Shown here: positions 32,749 through 44,378 of the stretch, piece after piece
How the letters are laid out: the number at the start of each line of letters is the position of its first letter
How positions within the stretch are numbered: position 1 is the stretch's first letter
Notes under the pieces: generated by a model
Database searches by the model: none
What the model was told of the DNA's origin: nothing
The model's input: only the letters and a program-made list of their open reading frames with translations
Program-made: the position numbers and the translations under genes
DNA from: Pleurostoma richardsiae
Taxonomy: Eukaryota; Ascomycota; Sordariomycetes; Calosphaeriales; Pleurostomataceae
Assembly (NCBI GenBank): GCA_030052745.1
Contig: JANBVO010000007.1
Location: 496,001-560,000, forward strand
Reading direction: 5' to 3'
Length of the DNA: 64,000 nucleotides

Positions 32749-34943
32749 CTACTTGCCGAAGCGCTGTTTGCGCAAGATAGAGCACGTAATCTCATAGACG
32801 CACTCCACGCTGCTCTTTGGTTGAGCCCACGGCTTCAGGAGCTCGACTGTGCGGCTTTGCAGCGCCTCAATATCTTCTACAAGGTCGCACAGGGGAGGGC
32901 AGCGAGCCGCAATAGAGAGGACCAGCGAACATGAGAAGCAACTGCAGAGTACATCAGTGACCAGGGTTGCCCAAAGGTACGACGGAGTTCCAACAAGCGA
33001 CTTACTACTGCGTCGCACTATACGTGTACGGTGTCCTGTGAGACAGGAGATGGGAAGCCGTGTTAATAAACATGCGGCAGGCACGGATGCACGCCTCGCA
33101 CTTCTCAAGCACCCAGGGCGGGTTGCCAATATGCTGCTCGGGGCTTTGGGAGCTGACGTAGAGCACGAAAGGGCGATAGATGTTCTGCATGGCGGAGAAG
33201 TATCGCAGGCGCAGGAGGCAGGACTGCCTGCTGCCCACGTTCTCTCCGGAGAGGTCAGGCCTGATGGACTCGTCCAGGGACCCATACCAGGTCTCGAGCT
33301 GCCGGGTCAACTCCACACAGACCCGGAGGAGAGAGGCGTCCAGGTTGAGATGGGGCGGCGCGCCCACCGAGGTCAGATTGTCCAGGGCGCGGCCTGTGTA
33401 GGCGGTCAAGCTGTCGGCGTAGAAGATGCTGTGGTGGATGCGGTTCAGAAGGGAACGCGCGGATATCTCGGCCAGCGTGTACAGGTTCTCGGGCGTGGGA
33501 TACTTCCCGTAATTTGGAAAGGGCATCTTGTCGACCAGGAGCTCGATCCCGCTTCTTGGCTGATGGAACTCGGCGAGTACGTCGCTGGGAAGCTGCTCAG
33601 CACTGTATGCGGTGAACGACGACTACGCCTCTGACAGAGAGCCCACCTTTCGATGATAAAACACACCCAGCTTATACGGGTGATATCTTGTATCTCGGCC
33701 TCATCTGACAGTATGTCTTTGCACCTATTGGAACTCCTCAGAAACTGCAGCCACCTGCCGAGTGTGCAGGGAAAGTCTCACCGAGCGAGGATCTGCTGAA
33801 TATTCGTCGACGCCATATGGATGAACCTCCATGCCATCAATGGCTCGACCGTATACGTAAAGTAGAGTGCACAGAGCACTAGCCCCTGTGATATGAGTAT
33901 GTCGCCGCTGAAGCAAAGCGTCCAGGAGGCGAATAAGATCTTCAAGGCCTTTCGGACTAAGACATCACCTGAATGGGATTGAGTGCTGCGATCGACGGGA
34001 TCTGATGCCGTCGCACCGAGGGCGAGGATGGCGTAGAACAAGGCAGACTGGTCATCGGAACCCAGTCCTTGACTCATAACTTCTTCGTATCGAGCAAGCA
34101 GGTCATCTCGGTCGAAGAAGGGATGGAAGGGGTAAACCAATGTCAAGAAATTCTCAATATAGCGGTCCGCGACGGACTTGTCAATGGGCCCCTGTCCTTC
34201 TGGCTCCTGCTCTCTACCCACAGATGTGTTCATGGACTGCACTGCAGCTGATCGAGGCCGACTGTCCTCCACTCGGAAGACGAATTCGTCCGGATAGTCT
34301 CCAACCAACGAGCGTAGTTGGGGCAACACAAGGAGGGTACTGGTGCTGGTTTGGTGACCCAGAGGGATTGTCAGGGCAGGAGTCGTGTCCAGCTCTTCCT
34401 GGGGAGTAGACGGGTGTCTATCGTGGTGATTGAAGGCCCAGGCGGAGAACGGCACGGGGCTCTCGATGGACCTGGCAACGGACCGCGCAGCGGACCTTCC
34501 CGGACTGCGGGACACATCAGGCCCTTGGCCGGGTGAAGATACGATGTTTGACTGGCATCTCAAGGCTTCCAGCGCCGATGAATGTTCCCGGAGAAGACCC
34601 TCGATCGCTTCGAGACGCTGCAGCTGCAGCTGCGACTCAGTGCCGTCCGTCCGACCATCACCCGAGTTCCTACAAGGGACTTAGCCAACCGCTGGCAGCA
34701 ATTTTCAATGTGGAGGAGGGAGTTAGCACCTTGGCAAGGCTGGCTCGTCGTACGAGCATTCCAGCCCCTTCACAGCACACGTCCTGCATTGTGGCAGGCG
34801 ACCATCGCAGCGCCGCTTTCTTGCGCCGACTCGGGTCAGCTAAGACTCTCGGATGACGCTTCACTCGCGTATTCCACGCCGAAGACTCACCTATGGCGAC
34901 AGAAGCTACAGGCCACCGCCGCCCGCTTCGCTCCGGAGCTCAT
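32749..34943 (-). CDS. Zn2Cys6 fungal transcription factor (first of a divergent pair)
   Basis: Six exons, 34891-34943, 34730-34819, 33782-34669, 33647-33724, 33006-33584 and 32749-32941, keep phase and give 626 residues. The binuclear cluster is C12-X2-C15-X6-C22-X6-C29-X2-C32-X6-C39 (ACSFCRHRKRRCDGRLPQC and following); an intron splits it between the second and third cysteines. A short coiled-coil-like segment (LQLQRLEAIEGLLREHSSAL) follows and should mediate dimerisation. The middle homology region holds YIENFLTLVYPFHPFFDRDDL, GDILISQGLVLCALY and MAWRFIHMASTNIQQIL; DEAEIQDITRISWVCFIIE and LAEFHQPRSGIELL lie across introns. It should act in the nucleus on CGG-type sites. The C-terminal end faces the transaldolase-like gene 266 bp away, so control of the adjacent SDR and transaldolase genes is the natural hypothesis. 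Confidence 0.93.
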
Positions 34944-36473
34944 GGTTGGTGGGCGCGGAGCCGGGAAGGGAGTCTCGACTCCTCGAGGGTCGAAGGGACC
35001 GAACCATTCGTGGAACTGTGGCCGGGCTTATGTTACCGCGGCACAAGCGGCCCCGGTCCGCATTCACCTGACCGCTCTAGCCGCCGCCGCCGCCGCCTCT
35101 GCCAAGCAGTTTGTTCCATAGTGGTCTGCACGCGCTCGCACAGTGAGACTGGGCTTGCGGCCCGGGAAGCTTCGGCGTCCACTCAAGGGACGGATTCTTC
35201 TCTTTTTCGGTTGCGCCCGAGTGAGCGATGGCCACTCATCATAGTACGTCAGGCAGCGCCGGATCCACACAGACTCGGTGGGATTCGCCGCGCATCTGCT
35301 CTGGAGAAGCCGTAATTCGCAATGGCCGGCGTCCATCCAAAGCCCGTGGCCCGCGTCGATCCGCGGAGATCCTGGAGACTAATTGCGGACCTTACAGTCC
35401 GGGAGTCCAGAATCGCCACTTTCTCCAGGGTCTTCGGGGGCCTCGACCCCCGTGGGTTTACCAATGGCCGCACTATTTCTCTCCGCTAACAATTGTCCCC
35501 TCTGCCTCCCTATCGACGTCTCCGTGACGCAACGTCTAAAGAGATTTCGGGTAGCGGAGCAGCTGCCGGTCTGTCTCCCCTCCCGGACCGCCTCGGGATC
35601 GCGCACGCCCATGTCTGTTCGCGCTCGGCAGCAGCTATGATTGAAGTCCTCTCGGAGGACCCATGCCACCGCCCTCGAGGCGAGTGTCGAGACGGCGTGG
35701 CAGTGAGTGACAGCCGCTCAGCCGCCGGGCGGTGCCGTGTGAGTGCCGCGCGCCCGTCCTGCCGGAATAGCACACCCGACCGCTAAGGCGCTGTCTGCTG
35801 CCACTTTTTTAAAAGGGCTGCGTCTCTCCACGCACGCCCACGGCGGGCCTAGAAGCCCGCAAGATCGATGTCCCCTTGGTCGGCTCCGATGGTCGATCTG
35901 ATGCCAGCCGTGCCGCCCGATCCAGCAGCATGGCCGTGTACCTCTCAACCACGCTCCCTAGGGCCGGTACTTGCTGGCAGGCGGCCCTCGTTAGGGCATT
36001 GCAAGTTTCTTTCCTGCCAAAATCCACACGCGTCGGGCATTGGACCAATGGGAAGCCCCGGGACCCCCTCCGAGGCAGCGCGCACCTTCGCCAGCACGAC
36101 TCCTCCCTAAGTGTCTAGGGGGGAAATCTCGACTCTGGTCGGTGATGAGCCTTCTTCGCCACGCAAGTTCGCCTCCTGGGTGCTCGTGCTGCGCTTTCAG
36201 GCGCTCTGCAGTGGCCCAGTGGCCCCCTTTTGTACTTGTTGTGTTCTCTTGGAGACGACGATCGCAGGACTGGGCTCCTCCCTCCGAGCCACAATCCGAC
36301 TGAGGAGGCACCCAACCGCGCCAGAGACGACGCGACAAGATAAGCGCTTGAGTCTAAAAATTAGACACAGTCAGCTACCTACCAACCGAACCAAAACCAA
36401 ACCCGGTAGGAGCGCGACGCAGACGGAGCGAGACCTCAGACGTGACGCCCCGGAGGCTTGATGTGCTGCTGCC
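34944..36473. promoter_or_regulatory. Divergent promoter region between two Zn2Cys6 genes
   Basis: The two regulator genes start on either side of this 1.5-kb stretch. It includes six GCC triplets at 35080-35097 and a 6-bp inverted repeat CGGGGG/CCCCCG at 35435-35452 that places CGG and CCG in opposed orientation. Many 60-140-codon frames exist on both strands, but none has a domain or matches a splice pattern. Confidence 0.55.
35080..35097. repeat. GCC trinucleotide repeat, six copies
   Basis: Six uninterrupted GCC units lie about 140 bp upstream of the minus-strand regulator start, probably in its promoter or leader. Confidence 0.8.
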
Positions 36474-39119
36474 ATGTACTCGTTCCGCAGCATTGCCCCC
36501 TCCACCGCGGCGGCGCAGGACGGCACAGATGGCGAGGACTCGGGCGGCTCCCGGACACCTTCCGTGCCCCTGGCCAAGAAACCTCGCGCTGTCGCCCATG
36601 CGTGCAAGGTCTGCCGCCAGCGCAAGGCAAAGGTGCGTCGCCTGGGCCGCGCAGAGCGGTTCTCTCCTTCCCCCTTTTTCCTTTTGGCTCGTGATCCCAT
36701 CGTCCCTCCGGGCTGCCCTGCCGCGCCTAGCTCCGTGCCATCTAACGTCTCCCAAATCTTCAGTGTGATGGAGGTCGTCCAAAGTGTGGCCCCTGCAAGG
36801 CCAAGGGCGCGGGCTGCGGCTATGACGACGATAGCAAGCCGGGGGTCGAGTCCATGAGGGTGCGCCTCGCGGCCCTAGAAGAGGTCGTCAAGATACTTCA
36901 GGACGGCCCGATGGACGAAGCCCAGAACCTCCTTGAGAAGATGCGGCTTACGAAAGAGTTACCCGATACGTCAGGGGTCAGGGGACCAAGCCAGCCTCAG
37001 GTCGATCCAGGTACGTCGGACTATGAACCCCTGCTTTCTCTCCGTTGGTGCCTTACGGTTTTCACTACCGTTTCGGCTGCCGGTTGTCCACTGACATTCC
37101 CACCCAGTGCCGTCTGGATCACGTCGTTCGGCTCTGCCATTCCCGGACGTGGCGACCTGTCAACAGGCCGTCGATGGCTTCTTCAACTGCAGCGGAAAGC
37201 TCTTCCACGTCTTCTCCCCCAGCCAGGTCGCAGCCTGGTACGGATACGTCTTCCGTGGAGATGGGTCTAGCACCCTCGGCGGTGACGACGACGACGACGA
37301 TGACTACGACGATAAAGCAAAGGCCGCCGCCTGCTGCCTCAGTGCACTCTGCGCCGTGGGATGCCACTACATCGCAGGCGATGTACCCCTGGCCGTGCAG
37401 GAGGCGTTCTACGAAATCGCGCGGTCTCACTTCGAGGACATTATCGACGTCCAGCCCCTCAACGCCATCAAGGTGTGCACGCTGCTGGCCATGTACAACG
37501 TCATGAACAAGGCTACCGTGGCCCTGGCGTACGTCGAGATCGGCCTGAGTATGGCACGGAGGCACCATTTGCATGACCGCTCCTATAGGCACAACGTCAT
37601 CACACCCGATGCTTGGCTCGACTACCGGAGGACCTGGAGGACGTTGATGTTCATCACGAGGTAACATGGCTTTTGGTTCCGACATCGAAGAGGGCTGATG
37701 CTTAGTGTCTATCAGCTGGACCTCCTCGACTCTAGGCTACATCTCCGGAAACGACGCGCTAAGCCGTGCCATACCTGTAAGCCCATTCTCCTCGGCTACT
37801 TGCCGTCCCGTGCGCCATCTCCCCAGTTTCCCTGCTGACTCGAGAAGCTTTCAGAGATGGATGTCGACGCATCCTCAGATATCGTAGACAGTAAGCAAGA
37901 ACGTCCGGGGCCCCTCCTAGTGCCCGCAAATAGAACATCGCTAATAATCCCTGTCCTCCTGCAGCCGTCCAAGCCGAGATGACCAAGATTGTCCTGCTCA
38001 AGTCGCAGATCCTGCGTGCCCACCTAGCCTCCAAGGAGCTCACCGTCCTGGCCACCCGATCGGTCCTCGACGACCTCCAGCGGTGGCACGAGCAGGTGCC
38101 CGAGGCCCTGCGCATGCACAAGCTGTACGGGCACGGCTCCGTCGCCGACACAGTGGTCCGTCGTAGCATCTATCATGTCCATCTCCTCTATCTAGGCGCG
38201 ATCATCCTACTCTTCCGCCGCGTGGCGTGGCAGTACGTGCGCTCGCACCACCTCGGCGGCGGCGGCGACGACGAGCCCGAGGTCCCACCCAGCCCGTTTG
38301 ACGTAATGACCCTCGACCTCGCGCAGCAGGGCCTCACGGCCGCGGAGCAGTCCGCAAGGATCTTCAACCTGCTCCAGGAGGAAGACGGCATCTTCAGGAG
38401 GTGCTGGCTTGTCATGTACGTCTGCCCACCTCCTTCCCCCGCTCACACCTATTTGAGAGAACGCACACTTACCCACCCACCTCAGCTTTCAGGCCTACGC
38501 CTCCTGCGTCATAATCCTCCACGCTGTCGCACAAAAGCAGATCTTCAATCATGACCCGGCCGTCTGGGACGAGGACCTACAGCTCGCGTCCCACAGCCTC
38601 TCAGCGCTCGAGTACTGCGGCGCCGGTGACATCGTCGCAGCCCGCTTCCATGCGCGGCTACAGCCCTTCTACGACGAGCTGGTGGCATGGCGCATCGACG
38701 AGGTGGACGGCGCCGTCGACGACGAGCAGGAGGCCGCCGCCCCGCCGCCCGATCACGGCTACGGCCCCGCCTACCTTCTGCACATCCCGCCCGGCTCTAG
38801 CCCCAGGCCCGCCCGGCTCTCGCGCGCCCTGCTCGCCATCCTGTGCCGGCCCTTCAGCGGGCCGGACGCCACCGACGAGGATGACGACGTGCTGGGCTCG
38901 GACAGAGGGTTCGGCCCGCAGGACGTGGTGGGCGGGGACGGGGACGCTTACCACCCGGCGAGCCCGTTCTCCTGGAACGTCCGCGGGATGGGGCTAGAAC
39001 CGGGCCGGCTGTCGGGCGTGCTGCACGCGGACGGGGACATGGCGGCGGGCCACCGGTTCCTGGACAGCCGGCACCCCAGCGGCTGGTCGAGCGACCCCGG
39101 TATGATGCACATGCGGTGA
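36474..39119 (+). CDS. Zn2Cys6 fungal transcription factor (second of a divergent pair)
   Basis: Seven exons, 36474-36632, 36764-37010, 37108-37660, 37716-37776, 37857-37890, 37965-38415 and 38486-39119, give 712 residues. The cluster is C44-X2-C47-X6-C54-X6-C61-X2-C64-X6-C71 (HACKVCRQRKAKCDGGRPK and following), again split by an intron between cysteines two and three. RVRLAALEEVVKILQ behind it can form a coiled coil. The middle homology region holds LFHVFSPSQVAAWYGYVF, YIAGDVPLAVQEAFYEIAR and YRRTWRTLMFITSWTSSTLGYISGND. A run of aspartates (GAC repeat from 37284) interrupts it. The exon 37857-37890 is only 34 nt and its acceptor choice is the least certain. The last exon is Ser/Pro/Gly-rich. 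The targets are unknown; the protein is not closely similar to its divergent neighbour outside the cluster. Confidence 0.92.
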
Positions 39120-40935
39120 GGCCCGGTGTGGGAACCGCAGCGTCGCAGACGATTTCAGTCTGGCTGGGAGTCACCCTCAACATTGCCGCTCGTAAGCTCC
39201 AAGAAGCTTTGCAGATGACGGAACCTCAGCCTCACTGAGGACATGACCTTCACACGCGCCCATCGCCTCCTTTTGCTCCTCATCTCTCAAGCTCCGTATG
39301 ATCCCAATCATGAAGTGGTCCCTCGAAACAGCAGCAGCGCATCCATCCCAGGCTAGCTGCTGCTCGTGGGATCAGTACGCCACGACCGGCGTCCGACCAA
39401 CACCTAACTCTCGCCGGTGCCACCCTCACGGCTTCTGCCCCGCCTGGCTCCCACAACGTCGGGGCCCCCCTCGCTGTGCGACACGCCCATCGCGGGCAGC
39501 ACGTCGCCGGCGCCCTCACACCCCTTTTTCAGAGACATTCTCGCGGGCGATGCAGCAGGTGGTCGGAAGGATAGCTACCACCTTTTAAGGAGTGGCAGGC
39601 CGTTGTCGGTCAGGGGAACCGATGCTGATGACACGGGCGAGCGCTTTGCGGAGGGGCTGAGGCGGCAGGGCAGCGAAGAGGAGCAGCGGGAAGAGCGCAC
39701 ATACTAGCTTGACGTCTAGTGTGCTGATAGCAGCCGATACTGGACGGCCTGGCATAGAGATAGATGAAGTCGAGGACGATGTAGGCGAAGCACAAAGCCG
39801 TGACGAGTGCCGCTAGAGCGAGCAGGCTAAGAGGCCTATGCTCGCTTCTACTCCAAGTAGCAGTTGTCCTAGTTCAGGCTTCGATGCTTGTGGAGGATCG
39901 TAGCTGGCCATTGATTATTCACGGATTGACGAAGGAAGTTGGCCAGTCAGTGGGCAATTGCGGATTGGCCGGGGTGGGCGCCTTGGGCTCGGACTCAAAT
40001 CGAAGTCAATCAGTGATGAAGTGCTGGCTTTTACTTGCAATGTCTGGTGGAGATGTCCCCTGACGAACGTTTCCTTCCTTCGCACTTACTTGGATATGGA
40101 AGCAGCGAGGGGGGAATGCATAGCGACTGATCTTGGGAGATCCCTGACGCTTCACTTGACCTGAAAAAAAATGGTGACGTTGTTACGGCGGACACCTTGC
40201 CTTACCTTTTGAAGGGCCGCTCGCCTACATATACGCACGGCTCCCATGGTGTGGAACCGTCTGCATACATCCGAACAGTGTGGTAGAGCCATGAAGCAAG
40301 CAACAGAACCAGTCAGAAGTGCGTTGGACTTGCTCTGCTCACCGGCACCTTAGAGGGTCGTGATGCATCCAGCAGTGCATAGGACATAATACACGAGCAA
40401 ACTAGCAAACAAATATCTGTCCCGATAATAAATCGGCCATTCCAGAGTGAGGGTGATGCCCACGCCGATCGGGAAGACATCTGCCTTGCAGCAACCTTCC
40501 CCTCGCCGCGAATGGATGAAAACAGGAATAACTACAAATATATCCTTTCGCCAAATCGACTCGTTGAGAAGAAGCAGTTCGGACAAGTAGAAGACGTAGA
40601 ATGTAGAAATTGGGGTCTCAACTTGGCGAGGTCTATTAGTTGGCGCATTTCATGCTGACTCGGCAGCTTTTCCGGCGCGCCAAACAGGTCCCCTTCGAAC
40701 TTGGCTGGAACTAGCATCCCTCCCTCAAATGTGCAGCGACAACTTGCAACCCTCGATAGGCCAACTCTCTTGCTCTGCGGCAAGCCCACCTATCCGCCAT
40801 AGTCCCCAGAGTCGCCATAGCAAGAGGTCAACATAGCATCCCCGAGTACCTCGTCCCTTGCGCAAGCCGACACCCTAGGGGCTAAAGCGAACAAAAAAGA
40901 CCTTCCCAACGCCACTGCCAAACCACCCGCCCACC
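39120..40935. other. Intergenic, about 1.8 kb
   Basis: It contains the 3' region of the regulator and, toward 40,900, the leader of the DUF4604 gene. An A run is present at 40164-40171. No frame here carries a recognisable motif. Confidence 0.5.
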
Positions 40936-41508
40936 ATGTCACAAAAAATCACTTCCAAGAACCTCCAGTTCGAGTCGTCCCTCCCGCCCTTCCTCGCCCG
41001 CCTGCGCGGCCAGGCCGCCACCGACTCGGACTCGCCCGACCCGATCCTCGCGGCGCGCCGGCGGCCCACCAAGAAGCGCTCCGCCAGCGAGGACGCCGAG
41101 GACGCGCCCGTGGTGGTCGACGAGGGGGGCAACGCGGTCGCGGGCGTCAGCGTGGCGAGGGACGGTACGGTGACCGAGAAGAAGGAGGAGGAGCAGCGGT
41201 CGGGCGCGGAGACGAAGGGCGAGGAGGGCGGAGGAGACGGTGATGGTGCAGAGAGGGCGGGAGGGGGAGGGAAGGAAGAGAAGAAGGCCGCGGGGATCGG
41301 GGCGAGCAAGAAGCGCAAAGTCGGCAGGGTCGTGGGCGGCGGGGACGATGACGAGGGCGGTGACGGCGCGGATGAGAAGATCAAAGCCGGTGCAAGACCA
41401 GGAGGGAAGCTGGGGAAGAATGAGGTGGGAGAGAAGCACGGCGGCAAGCACAAGAAGAAGAAGGCCAAGAAGATACAGCTGAGCTTCGGAGATGACGACG
41501 GCGAGTGA
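40936..41508 (+). CDS. DUF4604 domain protein
   Basis: A single exon encodes 190 residues. The start MSQKITSKNLQFESSLPPFLARLRGQ is the conserved N-terminal signature of the DUF4604 family, and the C-terminus ends in a Lys-rich segment (KHKKKKAKKIQLSFGDDD) also typical of it. The middle is low complexity, alternating Glu/Gly-rich and Lys-rich stretches, so the protein is probably mostly disordered. The basic tail could serve as a nuclear localisation signal. The family is widespread in eukaryotes without a settled function. The ATG is preceded by a good CACC context. Confidence 0.9.
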   Translation: MSQKITSKNLQFESSLPPFLARLRGQAATDSDSPDPILAARRRPTKKRSASEDAEDAPVVVDEGGNAVAGVSVARDGTVTEKKEEEQRSGAETKGEEGGGDGDGAERAGGGGKEEKKAAGIGASKKRKVGRVVGGGDDDEGGDGADEKIKAGARPGGKLGKNEVGEKHGGKHKKKKAKKIQLSFGDDDGE

Positions 41509-41975
41509 AGAAAGGGAGGCGAGGAGATACATCACCATGACCACAGGCAGATCGCCGCGTCAGACGAGGACTATACCGCCGCTTCGGGCAGAGCAGACGA
41601 AGCAGGAGGCGGGCGACAGAATCCTCAACGGCAAGGCTAGTTGCACCGCGATTGCTTCTCCGGAGCTCACGCAGGACTCGAGGTCGACTCACCAGCCGCA
41701 AGCTTACCATCAACGTGCCAGGCAATGTCCGCTCTGGAGCATTAGAGTGGTGCATCAGAAGATAGCACCACAGGGACCTGAAAGGGCATTTGAGAGACTA
41801 GAGGTCACAGTTCACGGGCCATCAAGTTGCAAAGTAACATCTATACCGCCTCGACACCAAACTATTCTACACAACTTTCACAGCCCTCGTCCGATCTGTA
41901 ACGGGCTATGCTTGTGGCCCCCATCATCAGACGACGGTGACATGATCTCGCTCCTCATTAACCCCTAGCATCCAT
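41509..41975. other. Intergenic between converging DUF4604 and COX4 genes
   Basis: This should hold the two 3' UTRs. Nothing else is visible. Confidence 0.6.
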
Positions 41976-42981
41976 TTACCAGTACTGGGGCTTGACGAAG
42001 TTGGCAAAGGTCTTGGGCTCCTCGAAGCCGTGGTGGTGGTCGTGGCCGTGGGCATCCTCCGTAGCGCCGACGTACTCCATCTTGTAGACGCTGCCGCACT
42101 CGGGGCAGCGCTCAACGGGACGCTCGCGGGACATCTGATCACAGGACTCAGTCAGCTTTCTGCAGGTATTTCAAACCTAGCCATAACAACACGGTCCGAT
42201 ATGCCACAAACAGGGTGATATGGAAGCATTCACGAAGGGTAGACACGTACGCCGAGCCAGATAACGTTGTGGGAGTCGGCAGGGAAACCGGTGCAGCCAG
42301 CGTACTGCTCATCGCCAGCGGAGCGGACGACAATCGGGTTCTCCAGGGTTCCTGTTTTTCCGGGTTTTCCGCGTCAGCCCATCGCACAATTACACAGATA
42401 GAACTCCCTAGATGGCCAGACGAACCTTTCCGCGAGGCATCCAGCGGCCTCATGTCGAAGACATCGACACCCTCCATCTTGCCGAGGATCTCCAGACGCT
42501 CGTGACCGGTGGACTGCTCGAGGTCGGTGGGGACAGTGCCAGGCTTGGCACCGGGGCCGAGCAGGTCATCGTAGGTCTTGACCTCTGCAGTATAAAAGCG
42601 TATGGTTAGCTTGGTTTGTGCTCAAATCGTAGTCTGTCCGTTGTTTGTGCTGTCCTTGCTCTCCAATTGAGCTTGAACTGTCCGTTGGACGCGCCGAGGA
42701 CGGGTGGATCGGGTGCGTACCGGAGAGGGTCTTGATCTTGGTCTGCTGGCTCGAGGTCTCGGGGACGGCGTCACCTATCGGCGTCGGCATTAGCTACTGC
42801 TCAATTGCTGCAGTTGGCACCGCCATGTCATGGGCAGCAGTCGTGATGACATGACGGGTGCGCCAATTGCCGAGCTGGGGCCGGACTCACGTCGGAGCAG
42901 GGTGGTCGCAAAAGTGCGGCGGACAGCGGGAGCGACAGCTGCCCGGCGGGCGACGGCGACGGCGGAGCGTTGGAGGAACAT
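41976..42981 (-). CDS. cox4: Cytochrome c oxidase subunit 4 (yeast Cox4; mammalian subunit Vb)
   Basis: Five exons, 42891-42981, 42721-42774, 42426-42584, 42251-42351 and 41976-42134, give 187 residues. The N-terminus MFLQRSAVAVARRAAVAPAV is rich in Arg and Ala without acidic residues, a mitochondrial presequence. The mature part contains YDDLLGPGAKPGTVPTDLEQ, TLENPIVVRSAGDEQYAGC, GFPADSHNVIW and ERCPECGSVYKMEY; the Cys, His and the CxxC pair are the zinc ligands of the family. It is a nuclear-encoded subunit on the matrix side of complex IV, needed for its assembly. All four introns have standard GT and AG ends and the phases match. A His-rich stretch (HGHDHHH) lies near the C-terminus, as in other filamentous fungi. 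Confidence 0.97.
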
Positions 42982-43835
42982 GGCGATGGTCAATTGGGGG
43001 GAGCGGAGATGTTGGTGATGGACGGTTTGAGGTCGAAGGCCGAGGATGGAGAGAGTCGGGAAGGTTTGGTGGAAATGGCCTGATTCTGATTTGCTTTGCT
43101 TGACGGTTGTCGTTGGCAAGGTCCTTGCCTGATCCGGCATGGTCGCTCCTGCGGGGTCATATGCATTATCACGTGGACGCTTGCTGAGGTCATCAACACT
43201 TTGGAGACGACTTCACTTCACAGGCTATACACACTCTCTATCTCCCCTTTGTTCGATAGGCAACGGGCAATAGCGATTTCTTTAAATAACTCCAGCATGC
43301 AAGTTGTGATGGGCCCGTAGGAACTCCCTCGATCCGAACCACAAAGCCCTCTCAATCTCCCCAAATTTGAAGCTTCTAGCGACCACGAGGATGCAAACCA
43401 GGCATCTAGCAACTTCATCATGAAAGTCTCATGTCCTCCAGACCAAATCGACGACGACTGCTGGGTTCGGTGTCAATTGAACTTCATGATGAAACTTTCT
43501 GCACGTGTTAGTTTCGGAGGCTGTTAGTTTGCGTGATTCGAACATACCGTTCATGAGTTCTCGGTTTCAGGCGTCGAAAATTGCCTGGTCTTGATAGCAT
43601 CCCTTGGCGTTGTTGACGTGGGAGCTCGTTACTTGCACAGAATAGCTCATAAAACCAGAATAGTAGAAGCCATGAGAGAAAACTGATCACAGGTGTTGAA
43701 AACTGTGATTAGCTTGGAGGCCCGAGGGGAGAAGACAGAGAGAGGGTGCCGGCGAAACAAAGAGAACGCCTCATCGTCTCGATCCGGAAGGATCAGACAA
43801 TCTGCGGCAGGCACTCCGTTATCCCACGGGCACCT
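42982..43835. other. Intergenic upstream of COX4
   Basis: This is the COX4 promoter side and the 3' side of the hypothetical gene at 43836-44378. I see no coding sequence. Confidence 0.5.
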
Positions 43836-44378
43836 CTACTTCTTCTCCTGGTCCTTGTCCTGGTCCTTTCCCCGGTCCCTGCTCTGGTGCAGGCTCGGGT
43901 GTTGATCTATGAACCTCTCAACCAAGCGCCGCCAGTCTCTCATGCGCTCTTCCCTTTGGGCATCAATCATCACCCTGGCAATGGCCTGCCGCATCTGGCG
44001 AGGGAGATTGCTAGTACGGTGCCAAAAGATGACATAATAGTAGGTGAACGTAGCAATAGGCGGACACCCTTGAGGTGAACCAGGGCCAGCCTGGGCTAGA
44101 ACCTGCTGGGAGTCGGTGGCTTCCGGCTGCTGTTCGTGCACGGCAACGGCTCTATCCGAGTCATCAGCTTCCGCTTGACGCAGCGACTGCTCAACCTGAC
44201 TCTCGTCGTCTCCAGTGCGAGCTGCCGTCTGCTCATTGGAGTCACCCGGATCGGGCAGGCCCGGGCTAGCGTTGGAGCCAGCATCTCCCTGCTGATCACC
44301 CGAAGGCTTTACCGAGCTTTCGGTGACTCCAGAGTCTCCGGGAGAAGAGATGGAGTTACCGTTCTTCTGGTCCGCCAT
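43836..44378 (-). CDS. Hypothetical protein, disordered N-terminus
   Basis: An intact 180-codon frame starts MADQKNGNSISSPGDSG and is Ser/Asp/Gln-rich and probably disordered over its first 105 residues. A compact segment follows (PPIATFTYYYVIFWHRTSNL), then an amphipathic, Arg-rich helix (RQMRQAIARVMIDAQREERM...) and a charged tail with Asp/Lys repeats. The sequence is not hydrophobic enough to be a clear transmembrane protein. I do not recognise a family. The composition is coherent over the whole length, and the opposite strand lacks a comparable frame, which favours a real gene. Confidence 0.6.
   Translation of the reverse strand: MADQKNGNSISSPGDSGVTESSVKPSGDQQGDAGSNASPGLPDPGDSNEQTAARTGDDESQVEQSLRQAEADDSDRAVAVHEQQPEATDSQQVLAQAGPGSPQGCPPIATFTYYYVIFWHRTSNLPRQMRQAIARVMIDAQREERMRDWRRLVERFIDQHPSLHQSRDRGKDQDKDQEKK

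Noticed and set aside
37119-37685. 188-codon minus-strand frame
   Set aside because: It is exact antisense of exon 3 of the second Zn2Cys6 gene, whose protein sequence is clearly conserved.
40939-41544. 201-codon minus-strand frame
   Set aside because: It is antisense to the DUF4604 gene, and its Leu/Leu-rich composition comes from the Lys/Glu codons of the real gene.
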